Of a stretch of DNA of 8,186 nucleotides, positions 6,154 to 8,186 are shown piece after piece (positions within the stretch are counted from its first letter, which is position 1; every line of letters begins with the position of its first letter). A program made the position numbers and the translations under genes. The notes below the pieces were generated by a model. It had not been told where the DNA came from, did not search any database, and saw only the letters and a program-made list of their open reading frames with translations. The DNA is from Deltaproteobacteria bacterium (lineage in GTDB: Bacteria > Desulfobacterota > Desulfobulbia > Desulfobulbales > UBA5123): positions 1 to 8,186 of the forward strand of contig JAJYKH010000104.1 in NCBI GenBank assembly GCA_021788685.1, in the 5' to 3' direction.

Positions 6154-6740
6154 CCATCCCTTCCGCGGCTCTCCTTCTTTTCCTGGTCATGGACCCCATC
6201 GGGAACATTCCGCTGTTCCTGAGCCTCCTCAAAGATCTCGAAAGCAGGACCCAGCGGCTGATTATCATCCGGGAGATGCTCTTCGCCCTAGTCTTCCTCC
6301 TTCTTTTTCTCTTCACGGGGCAGTACATCGAGCCGCTGCTCAACCTCAGCGAGTCCTCCCTCTCCATGGCCGGCGGCATCATCCTGTTTCTCATCGCCCT
6401 CAAGATGGTTTTTCCGACCATGGGCTTCTTCGAGGAAACGATCGCCGGCGAGCCCTTCATCGTGCCGCTGGCTGTGCCGTTCATCGCCGGACCGTCGGCA
6501 TGGGCCTCCATCTCCATCATCATGACCGGCGACCCGAGCCGGTGGCGCGAATGGCTGCTGGCCTTGCTGCTTGCCTGGTCCATCTCGGGCCTCATCCTGA
6601 TCGCGGCCAGCTCTCTGAGCCGCTTCCTCGGCAAGAGGGGCATCATCGCCATCGAGCGGCTGATGGGCATGATCCTGATCACCATGGCCGTCCAGATGCT
6701 CACGAGCGGCATCCGCCTCTTCGTTGCCAGCCTGTGACTT
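6150..6740 (+). CDS. MarC family integral membrane protein
   Basis: This 195-residue protein ends at TGA 6735-6737. It belongs to the MarC family (UPF0056, relatives YhcE/YchE), six-helix inner membrane proteins whose transport role is still unclear; the old link to multiple antibiotic resistance is not supported for E. coli MarC. Family marks are MDPIGNIPLF (14-23) in helix 1, a GGIILFLIALKMV helix (75-87), PLAVPFIAGPSA (106-117) in the central re-entrant segment and RLMGMILITMAVQML (170-184) in the last helix. Length is usual for the family. The ATG shares ATGA with the kinase stop, so translation is probably coupled and the two proteins may act together. The helix-1 motif starts a little earlier than in longer relatives, so the N-terminus is short but complete. 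A long palindromic repeat starts four bases after the stop. Confidence 0.88.
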
Positions 6741-6926
6741 AGAGCTTGTCCGTAATGAATCCTTTGGTGCTCGCATCTGGTTTTTGGTCGGATTTGGCCG
6801 TTCTCAATCGCAAAGTCCTGGCCGTAGCGCTGCTGCTCCGGCTGGGGTTTTGCCCTATCGTCAGGGCCAAATCAGCTTCAAAATCCAGCGCGATCCCTGG
6901 AAAGCCTTCTTTACGGGACAAGCTCT
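6741..6926. mobile_element. Long palindromic repeat with terminal inverted repeats, MITE-like
   Basis: The left end AGAGCTTGTCCGTAA (6741-6755) is the reverse complement of the right end TTACGGGACAAGCTCT (6911-6926) except for one extra C. The match goes on inward along the whole element: both arms share CTGG-TTTT blocks, then GATTTGGCC (6791-6799 and the complement at 6868-6876), then CAAA and CAGCC/TGGCC blocks. The centre is a small stem GCCGTAGC/GCTCCGGC (6821-6828, 6835-6842, one mismatch) round loop GCTGCT. A single transcript would fold into one rod of about 90 imperfect pairs. There is no transposase, and no clear target duplication is seen beside the ends. It could be a MITE moved by an enzyme elsewhere, or a conserved intergenic repeat that also ends transcription after the MarC gene. 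Confidence 0.7.
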
Positions 6927-7071
6927 TGGGAGCGGTGGCGGGAGCGGCCAGCCGGCGGCGCTTTTGCCTCGGCCGCTTTCTTCGTGCTACCATCTTGGTG
7001 AAGGCCGCCGGTCTTTGGGCTTCGGGCCCCCTTCTGCCTCTCTTTCCCGGAACCAGGAGCACGAGGTACGA
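6927..7071 (+). other. Leader region of the reductase gene
   Basis: The remainder of the 334-base gap after MarC. Apart from the palindrome and the candidate promoter at 6964-6993, I see only GC-rich sequence and the ribosome binding site GAGG just before the ATG at 7072. An open frame of 109 codons (from 6746) spans the palindrome and this leader and ends with TGA overlapping that ATG. It lacks features of a real protein. Confidence 0.5.
6964..6993 (+). promoter_or_regulatory. Candidate promoter of the reductase gene
   Basis: TTGCCT (6964-6969) and TACCAT (6988-6993) are 18 bases apart. Each matches the sigma70 boxes at four of six positions, and the -10 box is preceded by TGC, an extended -10 element. 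It lies about 80 bases upstream of the ATG at 7072 and just beyond the palindrome, which may isolate this gene from the kinase-MarC transcript. Confidence 0.4.
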
Positions 7072-7962
7072 ATGAAACCGAACGTTGGCTTTATCGGGCT
7101 AGGCACCATGGGCAAGCCCATGGCCCTGAGCGTGCACAGGGCGGGGTTTCCCCTGGGGGTCTATAACCGCTCGCCGGAGAAAGCCCGGCCCTTCCGGGAC
7201 CGGGAGATTCCGGTGTTTGCCACCCCGAGGGAGCTGGCGAAGAAAAGCGAGGCGGTCATCATCATGGTCACCGGCCCCGCGGACCTGATTGCCGTGCTCC
7301 AGGGAGAGGATGGGGTGGCGGCCGGGCTGGCGCCGGGCCGGACAGTCATCAACATGGCCACCGTATCGCCGGAAGCCGTCGCGGAGGCGGCCGCGCTCGT
7401 GGAGGGGGCGAATGGGGGGTTCATCGACGCACCGGTTTCGGGCACGAAAAAGCCGGCGGAGGAAGGGACCCTCCTGGTCCTCGCCAGCGGCGACTGGTCC
7501 CTCGTGGACCGGCACCGGGAGCTTCTCCTCGCCATGGGCAGCAAGATGATCTACTGCGGGCAGACCGGGATGGGCACCCGCATGAAGCTCACCATCAACG
7601 TGCTGCTGGGCGGCATGATGCAATGCCTGGCCGAGGCTTTGGTGCTCGGCCGCAAGCTGGGCCTGAGTGCCGAGACCATTTTCGAAAGCATCGAGGCGAG
7701 TCCCCTCGCCTCCCCCTTGTATCGAATCAAGGGGCAGGCGATCCAGACCGGGTGCTTCGAAAAACAGTTTTCCGTCGATCTCCTCCACAAGGATCTCACC
7801 CTCATTCTGCAAGCGGCCGGAAAGGCCGGGGTGATGCTGCCGGCTACCGCGGCCGTAAGGGAAACCGCGAGCGGCGCCCGGGGAATGGGTCTGGGCGGCG
7901 AGGACATGGCCGCCTTGTTCAAGGCCCTTGCCATGACGGCCGGCCTCGAGCTCGGAGGATAG
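7072..7962 (+). CDS. NAD(P)-dependent beta-hydroxyacid dehydrogenase family reductase (glyoxylate/succinic semialdehyde reductase type)
   Basis: This 296-residue protein is the usual full length for the 3-hydroxyisobutyrate dehydrogenase-like family. The nucleotide-binding Rossmann loop is GFIGLGTMG (6-14), with NRS (32-34) after strand 2, where the 2'-phosphate of NADP is often recognised. The substrate loop FIDAPVSGTKKPAEEGTL (117-134) is the D-x-P-V-S-G signature; the KKPAEEGTL ending is typical of the glyoxylate/succinic semialdehyde (gamma-hydroxybutyrate) reductase branch. Catalytic lysine is K172 in GMGTRMKLTINVLL, and HKDLTL (239-244) is the second conserved lysine motif. GLGGEDMAAL (273-282) ends the helical domain. 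It probably reduces a small aldehyde or 2-oxoacid in the cytoplasm. The ATG at 7072 follows GAGG at five bases; the open frame upstream to 6724 is not coding. The secreted peptidase starts three bases after the stop. Confidence 0.88.
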   Translation: MKPNVGFIGLGTMGKPMALSVHRAGFPLGVYNRSPEKARPFRDREIPVFATPRELAKKSEAVIIMVTGPADLIAVLQGEDGVAAGLAPGRTVINMATVSPEAVAEAAALVEGANGGFIDAPVSGTKKPAEEGTLLVLASGDWSLVDRHRELLLAMGSKMIYCGQTGMGTRMKLTINVLLGGMMQCLAEALVLGRKLGLSAETIFESIEASPLASPLYRIKGQAIQTGCFEKQFSVDLLHKDLTLILQAAGKAGVMLPATAAVRETASGARGMGLGGEDMAALFKALAMTAGLELGG

Positions 7963-7965
7963 CTG

Positions 7966-8186
7966 GTGAGGGCCCATTTCCTGGGTGGCGGCTTCCTGCT
8001 GCTCATCCTGCTGATCGCAGGCACAGCTAGGGCAGATCCTCCTCCCGACCACTCCCAGCCCTCCGGCGGCCATTCCGAGGAGAAGGGAGCGAGGCAGGCA
8101 ACCGAGCCGTCCAAGGTCCCGGTGAAGGAAAACATCGTCACCACCACCCACTCGGCGATCATTGGCGGCACCCGGATCGACTATAC
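7966..8186 (+). CDS. Secreted S10-like serine carboxypeptidase, N-terminal part
   Basis: A gene starting here runs out of the window after 73 codons. The GTG at 7966 is preceded at seven bases by GGAGG (7954-7958), which lies inside the end of the reductase gene, so the two are probably co-transcribed. The product starts with a signal peptide: a basic residue, a hydrophobic core (GGGFLLLILLIAGTA), and a cleavage site after ARA at about residue 23. A Pro/Ser/Glu-rich linker follows (24-52). The last visible part, ENIVTTTHSAIIGGTRIDY (55-73), is like the start of bacterial S10 family serine carboxypeptidases, where a T-x-H-x-(V/I)-x-I-G-G strand comes first. The catalytic Ser, Asp and His are beyond the window, so the call rests on this short segment. 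It should be periplasmic or secreted. Confidence 0.65.
   Translation, partial: MRAHFLGGGFLLLILLIAGTARADPPPDHSQPSGGHSEEKGARQATEPSKVPVKENIVTTTHSAIIGGTRIDY

Noticed and set aside
6724..7071. Long N-terminal extension of the reductase to a start at 6724
   Set aside because: The extension runs through the end of MarC and the palindrome; the Rossmann loop normally begins a few residues after the start, which fits the ATG at 7072 with its GAGG.
1..8186. CRISPR array, tRNA/rRNA genes, prophage or integron parts
   Set aside because: I saw no regularly spaced repeats, no tRNA-like cloverleaf, no integrase, and no transposase gene on either strand.

Overview
The window is GC-rich (by eye about two thirds G+C, strongly so at third codon positions). 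It looks like ordinary chromosome from a Gram-negative bacterium. The protein types (DUF486 protein, MarC family, orphan membrane histidine kinase, glyoxylate/gamma-hydroxybutyrate-dehydrogenase-like reductase, S10 peptidase with signal peptide) and the long palindromic repeat would fit a Geobacter-like or other former deltaproteobacterium. That placement is an inference; the window contains no rRNA or other phylogenetic marker.

Layout. Bases 1-161 hold the 3' end of a small DUF486 membrane protein gene (+). It converges on a minus-strand pair: a SET-domain protein (742-1359) overlapping by 8 nt a GNAT acetyltransferase (GTG start at 749). The GNAT frame is cut by a TAA at 324-326, but codes on with normal codon use to a second stop at 255-257. 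The SET gene has a good sigma70-type promoter (1438-1466). Upstream of it, also on the minus strand, is a 99-residue one-helix membrane protein (1559-1858). A 380-base divergent region (1859-2238) carries back-to-back candidate promoters.

From 2239 on, every gene is on the plus strand: a small membrane protein possibly of the DUF1440 type, a fatty acid hydroxylase/sterol desaturase family membrane enzyme, an MFS transporter, a sensor histidine kinase whose stop overlaps the start of a MarC-family membrane protein (ATGA), an NAD(P)-dependent beta-hydroxyacid dehydrogenase family reductase, and the 5' end of a secreted S10 serine carboxypeptidase-like protein. Most spacings are short. The two long gaps are the divergent region and 6738-7071.

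The gap 6738-7071 contains the most unusual object here: a ~186-bp end-to-end imperfect palindrome (6741-6926) with 15/16-nt terminal inverted repeats. It looks like a MITE or other non-autonomous mobile element. No complete new defence, biosynthetic or mobile system is visible. The items most worth checking are the palindrome, the interrupted acetyltransferase, the SET/GNAT pair and the coupled kinase/MarC pair.
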